This document shows, in pieces, positions 16,893 to 27,532 of a stretch of 64,000 nucleotides of DNA. The notes under the pieces are model-generated. The model searched no databases. It had not been told where the DNA came from and was given only the letters and a program-made list of their open reading frames with translations. The stretch is from Pseudochrobactrum saccharolyticum (GTDB lineage Bacteria; Pseudomonadota; Alphaproteobacteria; Rhizobiales; Rhizobiaceae): contig NZ_VZPG01000001.1 in assembly GCF_008801715.1 (NCBI RefSeq), positions 1,116,001 through 1,180,000 on the forward strand. Reading direction: 5' to 3'. Every line of letters begins with the position of its first letter. Position 1 is the first letter of the stretch. A program made the position numbers and the translations under genes.

Positions 16893-19800
16893 TTACATAC
16901 CGTCATTCTGGCCGATGATCTCGCGCTTACCGACATGATTGGCAGCGCCGACAAGACCTTCCTGCTCCATACGCTCCACCAGAGATGCGGCACGGTTGTA
17001 ACCGATCGACAGGCGGCGCTGGATATAGGATGTCGAGCATTTCTTATCCCGCAGCACCACTTTGACAGCCTTTTCGTAAAGATCATCGCCGTCATCGGAT
17101 GCCATATCGCTCTTGTCAAAGACCGCACTGTCATCTTCAACCGCTTCCGTGTCTTCTTCATCAGCAGTCACGGTTGCCAGATAATCAGGACGTCCCTGTT
17201 CTTTCAGGTGATTGACGACCTTTTCGACTTCCTCATCCGATACGAAAGGACCATGGACGCGGACGATGCGGCCGCCACCGGCCATATGCAACATATCGCC
17301 CTGACCAAGCAGTTGCTCAGCACCCTGCTCACCAAGAATGGTACGGCTGTCGATCTTCGACGTGACCTGGAAGGAAATACGGGTCGGGAAGTTCGCCTTG
17401 ATCGTACCGGTGATCACATCAACAGAAGGTCGCTGTGTCGCCATGATCAGGTGAATACCGGCCGCACGCGCCATCTGCGCCAGACGCTGGATCGCACCTT
17501 CGATTTCCTTACCAGCAACCATCATCAGATCGGCCATTTCATCGACAATAACGACGATGTAAGGCATTGGCGTCAGATCCATTTCCTGTTCTTCATACAG
17601 GATTTCACCGGTAGCCTTGTCAAAACCGGCCTGAACGGTACAGGTAACAGTCTCACCTTTTTCACGCGCTGCGGCTGCACGGGCATTATAGCCGTCAATA
17701 TTACGCACACCGAGACGCGACATCTTGCGGTAACGCTCTTCCATTTCGCGCACGGTCCATTTCAGCGCCACGACGGCCTTTTTCGGATCGGTTACGACAG
17801 GAGTGAGCAGATGCGGAATACCGTCATAGATCGACAGTTCCAGCATTTTCGGATCGATCATGATCAGGCGGCATTCTTCCGGCTTCAGACGGTAGAGCAA
17901 CGACAGGATCATGGTGTTGATTGCCACCGACTTACCGGAACCGGTCGTACCGGCAACCAGCAGATGCGGCATCTTTGCAAGCTCAGCAATTACCGGCTCA
18001 CCGCCGATGGTTTTGCCAAGGCAGAGCGCCAAACGGCAATTGGTGCGCTCGAAAGCAGGCGATTCAATCAGCTCACGGAAATACACGGTTTCGCGGATCG
18101 AATTCGGCAATTCAATACCGATCACATTACGGCCCGGCACCACTGCAACACGGGCAGAGAGTGCCGACATGGAACGGGCAATATCATCAGCCAGACCAAT
18201 TACGCGGGAGGATTTAACACCCGGTGCCGGTTCAAATTCATAGAGGGTGACAACCGGACCCGGACGCACATGGATAATTTCACCACGCACACCGAAATCT
18301 TCCAGAATGCTTTCCAGCAAACCAGCGCTGCGTTCCAGCATTTCCTGCGAAATAATCGCACCGTCTTTATAAACAGGCTCCTGCAACAAAGCACGAGGCG
18401 GATATTCATAACCTTCACCGGACATTACAGTTCCGGTTTCAATCGCGGTCGGCGAGAAAATCGACAAGTTGATCGAGGCCGACGGATTGCGCGGCGCAGG
18501 AGCGGCAGCGAATGTTACCGGTGCAACAGTTGGTGCGACAGGTGTTTCTTCCTGTTCTGCCACAGCTTCCTGCACCAGATCACAATCTTCCACCACAGTT
18601 TCAGCAACTGCTTCAGCAACTATTTCAGCTGGCATTTCTGCAAGCGGCTCGGCAGCAACGGCCACAGCTTCTTCTGCTACCGGTACGGACACTGCATTCA
18701 GCGGCGGCTGCATATTCAATGCCTGTGTGGCAATTGAATAGACCGGCATCTGATAACCGGACAGGCCAAAACTAAAGGATGGCAGGAACGGATTGCTGAC
18801 AGTCTGTGCAGGCTCCGCCGCAACAGCAACAGTTTCTGCAAGCTCAGCCACGGCTTCCGCAACCGGTGCCGGTGTTTCAGCTTCCATCTCAACTGCGGTT
18901 TCCACAACAGTTTCCGCTACGGTTTCAGCAATCTGTGCTTCTTCATGCGCCGGCCGCCATTCAACGGTGCGGAACATGCTCAGAATTGATTTTTCTTCCG
19001 CAACGGGTGCTGTTTTAGCGACAGGCATCACGGCCACAGGTGCCAATACAGGTGCAGGCATTTCTGCCGGTTCTGTCACTGTCTCAACAACAGCTTCCGC
19101 AGCAGGGGCAATTTCCGGCAATCCGGCAAATTCCCAGAAGGCAAAATCAGACAAATGGCTTAGCTGCAAACCGCCCTGCTCTGTCTCAGCAACCGGAGCA
19201 ACAGGTTCAGCAAGCACAGGCTGCTGCGGCTCAGGCAGATGCGAAACCACAGCATTGACCACTTCGGCTTCCGGCACGATTGAGACCACCGGCGTCGGCA
19301 CGGTACCGGCCAGAGGTGTCGCAGCTTCAACATGCGGTGCAACCGGAACAACCGGCAGGCGCAAACGCGCAGCAACAATCATGCTTGAAGGCCCGCGCAA
19401 AACCGGCGCAGTACGAACAGGCTGGGCAGTCACAGGAGCGGCGGCGGCAGTCTGCATGACAGGCGTTACGACCGCTTCTTTCTGCACAGGGGCAGATGGC
19501 TGCACTTCTTCTTCCGCACCGAATTCTTCAATCAGCTTGGCGCGCAAACGCTGCAATTCATTTTCAGGTGTGCGGGTAAAACGCACATTCTCGGCCAAAG
19601 CAAAAGCATTTTTCCAGACCTTTTCGCCGGAGCCGAATTGCTCACGTACAGACAAGCCCTGATAGGCCACATGCGGATTAGGCACGGTCATTGTCGGATT
19701 GGCCGGTTTCGGATGTACCGGAGCAGATACGGCCTGCGGCGCGGCAGGCACAGTTGCTGCAACAGGTTCCTGCGCAGCAGGCTGCGCGACAGCAGTCTGT

Positions 19801-20165
19801 TCTTCTGCCTTTGCGGATCTGTCCTGATCCATCCAATGCTTAACCGCAAAATTGTTGCTCATCTGCTTACTCCTAAGCGGGTATGACGGGGTAACGGGCA
19901 CAGGGGCGGCAGTCGATGCTGCCGGTGTGACTTCTGTCACAACCGCCGGAGCATAGCTGAGAGGGGCAACGGAGATTATTTCTGCCACCTCTGATTCTGT
20001 AACGACATGTTCCGCTTGCGGCTGTGATACGGGTGCAGGAGCGCCAGAAGCAGATTGTTCCGGCCTCTGTATTTCCTGCGGCTGGGATACCGGTTCACGC
20101 ATGTCAGCGGAAACCGCAAAGCGGTCAGTCGTTGCAATGGAGAAATTGGATCGGGGAATACGCAT
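16893..20165 (-). CDS. ftsK: FtsK/SpoIIIE-type DNA translocase lacking membrane segments
   Basis: 1090 aa from ATG 20165, or 989 aa from an internal ATG at 19862 that has a much better Shine-Dalgarno (TAGGAG, 7 nt spacing). Residues 1 to about 600 are a low-complexity Ala/Pro/Val/Glu-rich linker with no hydrophobic helices. The motor follows: alpha/beta FtsK domains with Walker [15 protein letters not shown] and Walker B-like [12 protein letters not shown], then [12 protein letters not shown]. The C terminus is a winged-helix gamma domain ([17 protein letters not shown]), which in the family reads KOPS/SRS polarity sequences. This is a full motor and reader without the usual four N-terminal membrane helices, so a second membrane-bound FtsK may exist elsewhere in the genome (inference). 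Confidence 0.9.
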   Translation of the reverse strand: MRIPRSNFSIATTDRFAVSADMREPVSQPQEIQRPEQSASGAPAPVSQPQAEHVVTESEVAEIISVAPLSYAPAVVTEVTPAASTAAPVPVTPSYPLRSKQMSNNFAVKHWMDQDRSAKAEEQTAVAQPAAQEPVAATVPAAPQAVSAPVHPKPANPTMTVPNPHVAYQGLSVREQFGSGEKVWKNAFALAENVRFTRTPENELQRLRAKLIEEFGAEEEVQPSAPVQKEAVVTPVMQTAAAAPVTAQPVRTAPVLRGPSSMIVAARLRLPVVPVAPHVEAATPLAGTVPTPVVSIVPEAEVVNAVVSHLPEPQQPVLAEPVAPVAETEQGGLQLSHLSDFAFWEFAGLPEIAPAAEAVVETVTEPAEMPAPVLAPVAVMPVAKTAPVAEEKSILSMFRTVEWRPAHEEAQIAETVAETVVETAVEMEAETPAPVAEAVAELAETVAVAAEPAQTVSNPFLPSFSFGLSGYQMPVYSIATQALNMQPPLNAVSVPVAEEAVAVAAEPLAEMPAEIVAEAVAETVVEDCDLVQEAVAEQEETPVAPTVAPVTFAAAPAPRNPSASINLSIFSPTAIETGTVMSGEGYEYPPRALLQEPVYKDGAIISQEMLERSAGLLESILEDFGVRGEIIHVRPGPVVTLYEFEPAPGVKSSRVIGLADDIARSMSALSARVAVVPGRNVIGIELPNSIRETVYFRELIESPAFERTNCRLALCLGKTIGGEPVIAELAKMPHLLVAGTTGSGKSVAINTMILSLLYRLKPEECRLIMIDPKMLELSIYDGIPHLLTPVVTDPKKAVVALKWTVREMEERYRKMSRLGVRNIDGYNARAAAAREKGETVTCTVQAGFDKATGEILYEEQEMDLTPMPYIVVIVDEMADLMMVAGKEIEGAIQRLAQMARAAGIHLIMATQRPSVDVITGTIKANFPTRISFQVTSKIDSRTILGEQGAEQLLGQGDMLHMAGGGRIVRVHGPFVSDEEVEKVVNHLKEQGRPDYLATVTADEEDTEAVEDDSAVFDKSDMASDDGDDLYEKAVKVVLRDKKCSTSYIQRRLSIGYNRAASLVERMEQEGLVGAANHVGKREIIGQNDGM

Positions 20166-20600
20166 GGACCTGAAAAACCAAAAATACGCTACTGAGTTCT
20201 GTCCACAAAGTAATAAAAAATGAAGGTTAATAAGTTCCTTCCAAATCGCATTTGTGATCGACCGAAAAAGACGAAAATCAGCCGTCTCTCTTGCGTGAAA
20301 TGTTAAATTTATAAAATATTTTCAAATATATAGCGGATGAGTAACGCAGGATTTCGATGCGCAACAATATTTCTGCACTGCCTTCACACGCGTAAACCAC
20401 AAGCAAAAGCGCAGCAGTCAGGCATTATGAGCCGGCCGGTATAATTTGCAGCTTCTCACGGCAGCCGATTATGGGAGAAAATACTCCGTAAAGACCGGTG
20501 TTCAGCAGAAAACAGCTCTGTTTTCCGCTCAATCACAATGAATTGCTCAAATTTTCCCTCAAATCCCCGCACATCAAAGCAATAATCCCTCTCGCAATCG
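20166..20600. other. intergenic region between divergent genes
   Basis: About 430 bp. The part 20200-20350 is AT-rich and probably carries the ftsK-side promoter. From 20400 it becomes GC-richer and leads into the structured leader at 20601. A short open frame on the minus strand (20456-20695) overlaps that leader and has no ribosome binding site, so I do not call it. Confidence 0.35.
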
Positions 20601-20673
20601 CTGAACGGGTGGGCTAAGGAGACGCCAACCGGTCGGGCAACCGACTCTTTCCCGTGAAGAGCGCCCCGTTCAG
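20601..20673 (+). promoter_or_regulatory. structured 5' leader, possible cis-regulatory RNA
   Basis: CTGAACGGG (20601-20609) pairs perfectly over 9 bp with CCCGTTCAG (20665-20673). Inside are GTCGG-GCAA-CCGAC, a stem capped by a GNRA tetraloop (20632-20645), and a short TCTT/AAGA stem (20646-20660), giving a three-way-junction shape. AAGGAG at 20616-20621 is unpaired in this model. The element ends about 25 nt before the coding start. It resembles no riboswitch consensus I can name. Confidence 0.4.
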
Positions 20674-20697
20674 GCTCATATAAAGATGGTGACAATC

Positions 20698-22347
20698 ATG
20701 CTCTCTTATCAGCGTTATGCAGTTCTCACTTGTGTTGCGCTCCTGACCATTGCCTCTTTTATCGGGGCAGTCTTTTACAGCGAATGGCTCCTTATCATCA
20801 CTGCCGTCTCAAGCTCACTGCTTGGGCTGGGCGTCTATGATATTTTTCAGTCCAAACACGCAATTCTGCGCAATTACCCGATCATCGGGCATATGCGCTT
20901 TATTCTCGAAAGTATCCGTCCGGAACTGCGCCAGTATATTATTGAAGGCGACCGCGATGAAGAACCGTTCAGCCGCGAAATCCGCGGTCTGGTTTATCAG
21001 CGCGCCAAAGGCGTTGAGGACAAACGTCCGTTCGGCACGATCGAAAATGTCTATAGTTCCGGCTATGCATGGCTGACCCATTCTGCTGTTCCTATGGTGA
21101 TTAAGGATACGGATTTCCGTGTCCGTATCGGCGGCTCTGCCTGCAAACAGCCTTATGATGCCAGCCTGTATAATATTTCGGCCATGAGCTTCGGCGCGCT
21201 TTCCGCCAATGCCATTCTTGCTTTGAACAAAGGCGCGAAGATTGGTGGTTTTGCCCATGATACCGGTGAAGGCAGTATCAGCCGCTACCACCGCGAAGGC
21301 GGCGGCGATCTGATTTATCAGGTTGCATCCGGCTATTTTGGCTGCCGTAATGATGACGGCACATTCTCACCGGAGAAATTTGCAGTTCAGGCTGCTGATC
21401 CTCAGGTCAAAATGATTGAGCTGAAAATCAGTCAGGGTGCAAAACCCGGTCATGGCGGCATGTTGCCAGCCAAGAAAATCTCACCGGAGATTGCCGAAGC
21501 ACGCGGCATTCCTATGGGCAAGGATTGCATCTCACCGCCTGCGCATAATACGTTCTCCACGCCGATCGGCATGATGAAATTTATCGGCCAGCTGCGTGAA
21601 CTCTCCGGCGGCAAGCCTGTCGGCTTCAAACTATGTATCGGTCACCGTCGTGAATTCATGTCGATGGTCAAGGCCATGCTGAAAACCGGCATTTATCCTG
21701 ATTTCATCGTCGTTGACGGTAAAGAAGGCGGCACCGGCGCGGCTCCGCTGGAATTTGCCAATCGCGTTGGCATGCCGATGCTTGAAGGTCTGACCTTTGT
21801 GCATAATACGCTGCGAGGTGCCGGTATCCGCCACGAGATCAAAATCGGTGCGGCCGGTAAAATCGTCTCGGCCTTTGATATTGCCCGTACTTTTGCTCTG
21901 GGCGCTGACTGGTGTAATTCGGCACGCGGCTTCATGTTTGCTGTCGGCTGCATTCAGGCGCAGTCCTGTCACACCAATACCTGTCCTGTCGGTATTGCCA
22001 CGCAGGATCCGTTACGTCAGCGTGCGATTGATGTCGGTGACAAGAGCAACCGTGTTGCACGTTTCCACCGCAATACAATGCATGCTCTGGGTGAGCTTGC
22101 CGGTGCGGCTGGTCTCAGCGATCCGCGTGACTTCATGCCTTATCATTTCATGTTCCGTCAAAAGGACAATGAGTTCCTCGACGGCAATGAAGTCTATCCG
22201 TATCTGCCAAACGGCTTTCTGGTCTCCGGCCCTGAGATTGAGGAGCTGTCTGACTGGTACAGCCGCTGGGATCGCGCTTCTGCTGAAACTTTTGCGCCGC
22301 CGGAAATCCCGCATGGACCGTTTATGCGCCGCAAAATTGCTGCCTGA
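20698..22347 (+). CDS. membrane-anchored FMN-binding glutamate synthase family protein
   Basis: 549 aa from ATG 20698 (GGTGA 5 nt upstream); ATG 20686 is an alternative. Two N-terminal membrane helices (AVLTCVALLTIASFIGAVFY, LLIITAVSSSLLGLGVYDIF) precede a TIM-barrel domain homologous to the FMN and Fe-S part of GltB: SAMSFGALS-type sequence, KPGHGGMLPA, VVDGKEGGTGAAP, and a Cys cluster SCHTNTCPVGIATQ that in GltB ligates a 3Fe-4S cluster. Such stand-alone domains lack the glutaminase and structural domains, so true glutamate synthase activity is not implied; an electron-transfer or amino-acid oxidoreductase role is possible. Confidence 0.88.
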   Translation: MLSYQRYAVLTCVALLTIASFIGAVFYSEWLLIITAVSSSLLGLGVYDIFQSKHAILRNYPIIGHMRFILESIRPELRQYIIEGDRDEEPFSREIRGLVYQRAKGVEDKRPFGTIENVYSSGYAWLTHSAVPMVIKDTDFRVRIGGSACKQPYDASLYNISAMSFGALSANAILALNKGAKIGGFAHDTGEGSISRYHREGGGDLIYQVASGYFGCRNDDGTFSPEKFAVQAADPQVKMIELKISQGAKPGHGGMLPAKKISPEIAEARGIPMGKDCISPPAHNTFSTPIGMMKFIGQLRELSGGKPVGFKLCIGHRREFMSMVKAMLKTGIYPDFIVVDGKEGGTGAAPLEFANRVGMPMLEGLTFVHNTLRGAGIRHEIKIGAAGKIVSAFDIARTFALGADWCNSARGFMFAVGCIQAQSCHTNTCPVGIATQDPLRQRAIDVGDKSNRVARFHRNTMHALGELAGAAGLSDPRDFMPYHFMFRQKDNEFLDGNEVYPYLPNGFLVSGPEIEELSDWYSRWDRASAETFAPPEIPHGPFMRRKIAA

Positions 22348-22348
22348 T

Positions 22349-22485
22349 ATAAAAATCCCGCCCATCTTTTACTTTCCCGCATTGTCCGACGCATCACAGC
22401 AGGAAAAGAAATCAGTCCGGCGAACTGATTTCCCTGCGGAGGCGCTTCGCACTTTTGCTGGAAATGCTTGAGGCGGGATTTTTAT
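22349..22485. terminator. bidirectional terminator with palindromic insert in its loop
   Basis: ATAAAAATCCCGCC (22349-22362) and GGCGGGATTTTTAT (22472-22485) are a perfect 14-bp inverted repeat ending in A/T runs. They are separated by 109 nt that contain GCAGG...CCTGC and GAAATCAGT/ACTGATTTC palindromes. It lies between convergent genes (stops at 22347 and 22490). The layout parallels 2496-2606, though the inserted sequence differs from the RIME-like family. Confidence 0.6.
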
Positions 22486-22489
22486 GCCT

Positions 22490-23755
22490 TCAAACTTCAG
22501 GATCACGCATGGTTTCTTTTTGCGTGATGAGACGGGCGCTTTGTAATCCGCTCAGATAAATCCAGAGCCAACTCCACGCGACTGCAAGTCGTGAACGCGT
22601 TCCGATCAGAAAATAGATATGGGCAAGCCCCCATATCCACCACGCCAGAATGCCTTTCAGCTTGAATTTTCCGAATTCGATAACAGCAACTTTTCGGCCG
22701 ATTGTCGCCAGGTTACCCTGATGGCGATATGTGAAAGCTTCAGGTGCAGGAGCACCTCTCAGCATGGCGCGAATGCATTTTGCAACAAAGCTGCCCTGTT
22801 GTTTGGCAGCGGGAGCAATGCCGGGCACGGATTGATCCTCACCCCACTTGACCGAGGCCGTATCACCGATCACAAAAATTGACGGATCATCCGCAAGCCG
22901 CAAATCCTTAGTGACAACCACCCTGCCCGCACGATCCGATTCTGCTCCAAGCCACTGCGCCGCAGGCGACGCCTGCACACCGGCAGCCCAGATGATTGTG
23001 CGACAGGCAATAGGCTCCTCACCGATTGTAATACCGCTCTCATCACAGGCTGTAACCGGCACGCCGGTACGCACGGTCACGCCGAGCTTTGTCAGTGCAT
23101 TGCGGACATAACCGGATAGATCTTCGCTGAAGCTCGGCAAAACACGCGCTCCGGCCTCAACCAGCAGAACTTTCGCCTGACGTGTATCAATACGGCGAAA
23201 CTCACGCGGCAGCGTGTGATGGGCAAGTTCTGCAATCATACCGGCCATTTCAACACCTGTCGGCCCCGCACCGATCACAGCGAATGTCAGTAATGCTTCA
23301 CGCTTGGCCGGATCCGCCTCCAGTTCCGCCTGCTCAAAAGCCAGCAACATGCGCCTGCGGATTGTCGTTGCATCTTCCAGTGTTTTCAGACCCGGCGCAA
23401 AGGCTTCCCATTTATCTTTACCGAAATAGGCGTGGCGTGCACCCGTTGCCAGAACCAGTATGTCATAAGGCAATTCAGCACTGTTGCGCAGGCGCACTGT
23501 TTTATGAACACGGTCAATTCCGACAACCTCATCAAGCAGAGTTGTCACTTCCTCGCGGTCACGGAAAAGATGGCGGATCGGCCATGCTATTTCAGATGTT
23601 GCAAGCACGGTGGTTGCAACCTGATAGAGCAAAGGCTGGAAAAGATGATGGTTGCGGCGATCCACCAAAGTAATGTCAATATCAGCATTTTTCAGCCCGT
23701 GAACGACCTGCAGGCCTGCAAAACCCGCACCAATAACCACAAGCTTCTTTTTCAT
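22490..23755 (-). CDS. ndh: type II NADH:quinone oxidoreductase (NDH-2)
   Basis: 421 aa from ATG 23755, which starts directly at the FAD-binding fold (KKKLVVIGAGFAGLQ); an upstream ATG at 23824 adds 23 unlikely residues. This is a single-subunit, non-proton-pumping NADH dehydrogenase on the cytoplasmic membrane face. Motifs are the N-terminal GxGxxG for FAD, RRNHHLFQPLLYQVAT (NDH-2 signature), the second dinucleotide fold VIGAGPTGVEMAG for NADH, and a C-terminal ADDPSIFVIGDTA plus KQQGSFVAKCI quinone-side sequence. The C terminus holds hydrophobic segments typical of membrane-bound members. It could feed quinol to the bo3 oxidase encoded nearby. Confidence 0.9.
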   Translation of the reverse strand: MKKKLVVIGAGFAGLQVVHGLKNADIDITLVDRRNHHLFQPLLYQVATTVLATSEIAWPIRHLFRDREEVTTLLDEVVGIDRVHKTVRLRNSAELPYDILVLATGARHAYFGKDKWEAFAPGLKTLEDATTIRRRMLLAFEQAELEADPAKREALLTFAVIGAGPTGVEMAGMIAELAHHTLPREFRRIDTRQAKVLLVEAGARVLPSFSEDLSGYVRNALTKLGVTVRTGVPVTACDESGITIGEEPIACRTIIWAAGVQASPAAQWLGAESDRAGRVVVTKDLRLADDPSIFVIGDTASVKWGEDQSVPGIAPAAKQQGSFVAKCIRAMLRGAPAPEAFTYRHQGNLATIGRKVAVIEFGKFKLKGILAWWIWGLAHIYFLIGTRSRLAVAWSWLWIYLSGLQSARLITQKETMRDPEV

Positions 23756-23888
23756 AACGCATCCCGTTCTGCATGAGATCTGTTCGGCTGAAAACATACC
23801 ACCTATTTTGCCACTATGCTGCATTAACCGTGCCTAAGGCATAGCTTAATGTGCAGGAAGTTCCTAAAAGCAGGTCTGAGCAACAAGG

Positions 23889-24119
23889 ATGGATGAAAGC
23901 AAACCAATGAATTTGAGCCTTTTTAAGAATCTATGCAAAGACGGTAAATTCAAAGAAGCACTCGCCTTGGCGACAACCGGCTACGAGGACGACAGGCTTG
24001 CCCCTACCCGCTTTTCCATGGACAAGAAAACCGGAAACCCGATCTTCTACCGGGGCAACAAGCGCGTAGAACTGAACGCCGACAATGAATGGCAAATCTC
24101 AAAGAACCTGAATTTCTGA
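23889..24119 (+). CDS. small hypothetical protein
   Basis: 76 aa from ATG 23889, with AAGG directly before it (unusually close); Met7 at 23907 is the alternative. The product is soluble and charged. Its middle (APTRFSMDKKTGNPIFYRGNKRVELN) looks like a short beta-rich domain. No family recognised. It lies between ndh and the tRNA-Ala gene; the good amino-acid composition is the main support. Confidence 0.45.
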   Translation: MDESKPMNLSLFKNLCKDGKFKEALALATTGYEDDRLAPTRFSMDKKTGNPIFYRGNKRVELNADNEWQISKNLNF

Positions 24120-24273
24120 TGAAGCTCTGAGCTTAATCAGAAGGTTTTCATTTGACTGACAGCCAATTGGTTCCTTTTCAGACAAGGCAAAACCCTTGAT
24201 CGGAATATGGAGAATCAAACAGAGCATCTTTTTCAAGACATTGTTTTATAGAATAAAATGTTTTGTGATTTTT

Positions 24274-24349
<76 letters not shown>

Positions 24350-24555
24350 ATTCCCGATCATGTTTTTGAAACATGCCGACCTGAGCGTCGGTTCCGGTGG
24401 TGCGAAGCAGATTGTGATCTGTTCGTGACGGCTACATAAATTGCCTTTTACGGAAGATCAAGAGCAAAAATCAAACTCTTTCAAAGTTATTCAAATTATT
24501 TGCAAATCCCGCAGCAAAACGTCTTTTCCGTAGTGCAAAAGCACTAAAAAACAAA
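24350..24555. other. intergenic region upstream of tRNA-Ala
   Basis: About 200 bp, AT-rich in its upper half. It must hold the tRNA promoter read on the minus strand. No ORF or further RNA gene seen. Confidence 0.4.
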
Positions 24556-24585
24556 ATGCCCTGCACTGGTGACAGTGCAGGGCAT
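24556..24585 (-). terminator. terminator of the FYDLN-protein gene
   Basis: ATGCCCTGCACTG and CAGTGCAGGGCAT form a perfect 13-bp stem with a 4-nt loop. On the minus strand it is followed by TTTGTTTTTT. It lies 30 nt beyond the stop at 24615. Confidence 0.88.
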
Positions 24586-24614
24586 TTGCAATTCAGGTTC
24601 GGAATGACCGGCGA

Positions 24615-25007
24615 TCAGCTTTCGTCGTCGTCGCCAACACCGCCGCCACCGCCGAGAAGACCGGACATATCATCATCGTCTTCGTCTTCATCATCTGTGG
24701 TCAGGAACGGATCATCGTCATCGCCGAGATCCACATCATCGTCATCATCCAGATCAGGAATGTCGTCGCCTTTTGCTTCATCATCCGCATCTTCCAGAGA
24801 TACGAATTCCGGTGCATCCAGTGCTGTATCCAGTTCTTCGGTTTCTGTCTCTTCTTCTTCCACGCGGGTATCAACGCTGGTTTCGAAATAAGACAGCGGA
24901 TAGGATTTGCCTGTATAAGGAGAAACAATCGGGTCCTTATTCAGATCATAAAATTTCTTGCCCGTTTCCGGATCGATACGTTTTGTGCCAAGTTCAGATT
25001 TTGCCAC
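24615..25007 (-). CDS. FYDLN acid domain protein (TIGR02300 family)
   Basis: 130 aa from GTG 25007, chosen because the product then starts MAKSELGTKR, the usual beginning of the family, with GAGG 6 nt upstream. Residues 1-45 hold the conserved core with GKKFYDLNKDPIVSPYTG, resembling a degenerate zinc-ribbon. The rest is extremely acidic (runs of D and E, DDDDD blocks) and ends in GGGGG. The family is restricted to alphaproteobacteria and has no assigned function. It is transcribed towards the tRNA-Ala gene and ends with a strong terminator. Confidence 0.85.
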   Translation of the reverse strand: MAKSELGTKRIDPETGKKFYDLNKDPIVSPYTGKSYPLSYFETSVDTRVEEEETETEELDTALDAPEFVSLEDADDEAKGDDIPDLDDDDDVDLGDDDDPFLTTDDEDEDDDDMSGLLGGGGGVGDDDES

Positions 25008-26709
<1,702 letters not shown>

Positions 26710-26714
26710 CCGCA

Positions 26715-27356
26715 ATGCAGGATAAAGCTTTTATCATCGCCATTGACGGGCCTGCAGCTTCCGGAAAAGGGACGCTGGCCCGCAATCTTGCCAAGCATTA
26801 CGGTTTTCACCATCTGGATACCGGCCTCACCTATCGTGCAGTTGCTAAAGCCCTGATTGATCAGGGTTTACCGCTCGATGATGAAGCGATTGCTGCGCGC
26901 GCTGCACAGGAACTCGATCTCAAAGGGCTGGATCGCACTGTGCTGTCCGCCCATGATATCGGGGAAGCAGCCTCGAAAGTGGCCGTCATGCCGGAAGTGC
27001 GTCATGCCCTTGTGGAAGCGCAGCGCAAATTCGCAGAAAACCTGCCCGGCACTGTGCTGGACGGCCGTGATATCGGCACGGTTGTCTGCCCTGATGCGCC
27101 GGTGAAACTCTATATCACCGCTTCAGCGGAAGTACGTGCAGAGCGCCGTTTTAATGAAATGCGTGCAAAAAACGCGGATGCGGATTATAATGAAGTTCTG
27201 GACGATCTGAAGCGCCGTGATGAGCGCGACATGAACCGCTCTGCTTCGCCTTTAAAACCTGCAAGCGATGCGCACTTGATCGATACCAGTAAAATGGATA
27301 TAGAAGCGGCATTTCTAGAAGCTAAAAAGCTGATAGATGCTGCATTGCGCGCCTGA
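26715..27356 (+). CDS. cmk: cytidylate kinase
   Basis: 213-aa nucleoside monophosphate kinase that phosphorylates CMP and dCMP for nucleic acid synthesis. The P-loop [16 protein letters not shown] is at residues 8-23. [10 protein letters not shown] and [20 protein letters not shown] are typical CMP-kinase substrate and lid sequences, and the C terminus carries [10 protein letters not shown]. Start ATG 26715 lies five bases after the aroA stop, indicating one transcript. Confidence 0.96.
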   Translation: MQDKAFIIAIDGPAASGKGTLARNLAKHYGFHHLDTGLTYRAVAKALIDQGLPLDDEAIAARAAQELDLKGLDRTVLSAHDIGEAASKVAVMPEVRHALVEAQRKFAENLPGTVLDGRDIGTVVCPDAPVKLYITASAEVRAERRFNEMRAKNADADYNEVLDDLKRRDERDMNRSASPLKPASDAHLIDTSKMDIEAAFLEAKKLIDAALRA

Positions 27357-27532
27357 CATTGGTCTGAATTTCAGAAAAATCGTCGAATTGTGCGTCTTTT
27401 ATATAAAAATTGTCTGTTTTCAGGCCATGCGCCGGATTGTTCTTTTTAAGAACGGCTTGTCTTCAGACTTTCTCGAAACACCAACCCCCGGCGCCGTATC
27501 CCGTGAATTTCACGGATACATCAGGAGTCTAC

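Noticed and set aside
16935-18737. 600-codon open frame antisense to the ftsK-like gene
   Set aside because: Complete overlap with clear FtsK motor domains; no start signal or domain.
20456-20695. 79-codon minus-strand frame over the structured leader
   Set aside because: No Shine-Dalgarno and no similarity recognised; the inverted repeats explain the sequence better.
24350-24555. possible second tRNA next to tRNA-Ala
   Set aside because: No cloverleaf or T-loop sequence (GGTTCGA-type) can be found in this interval on either strand.
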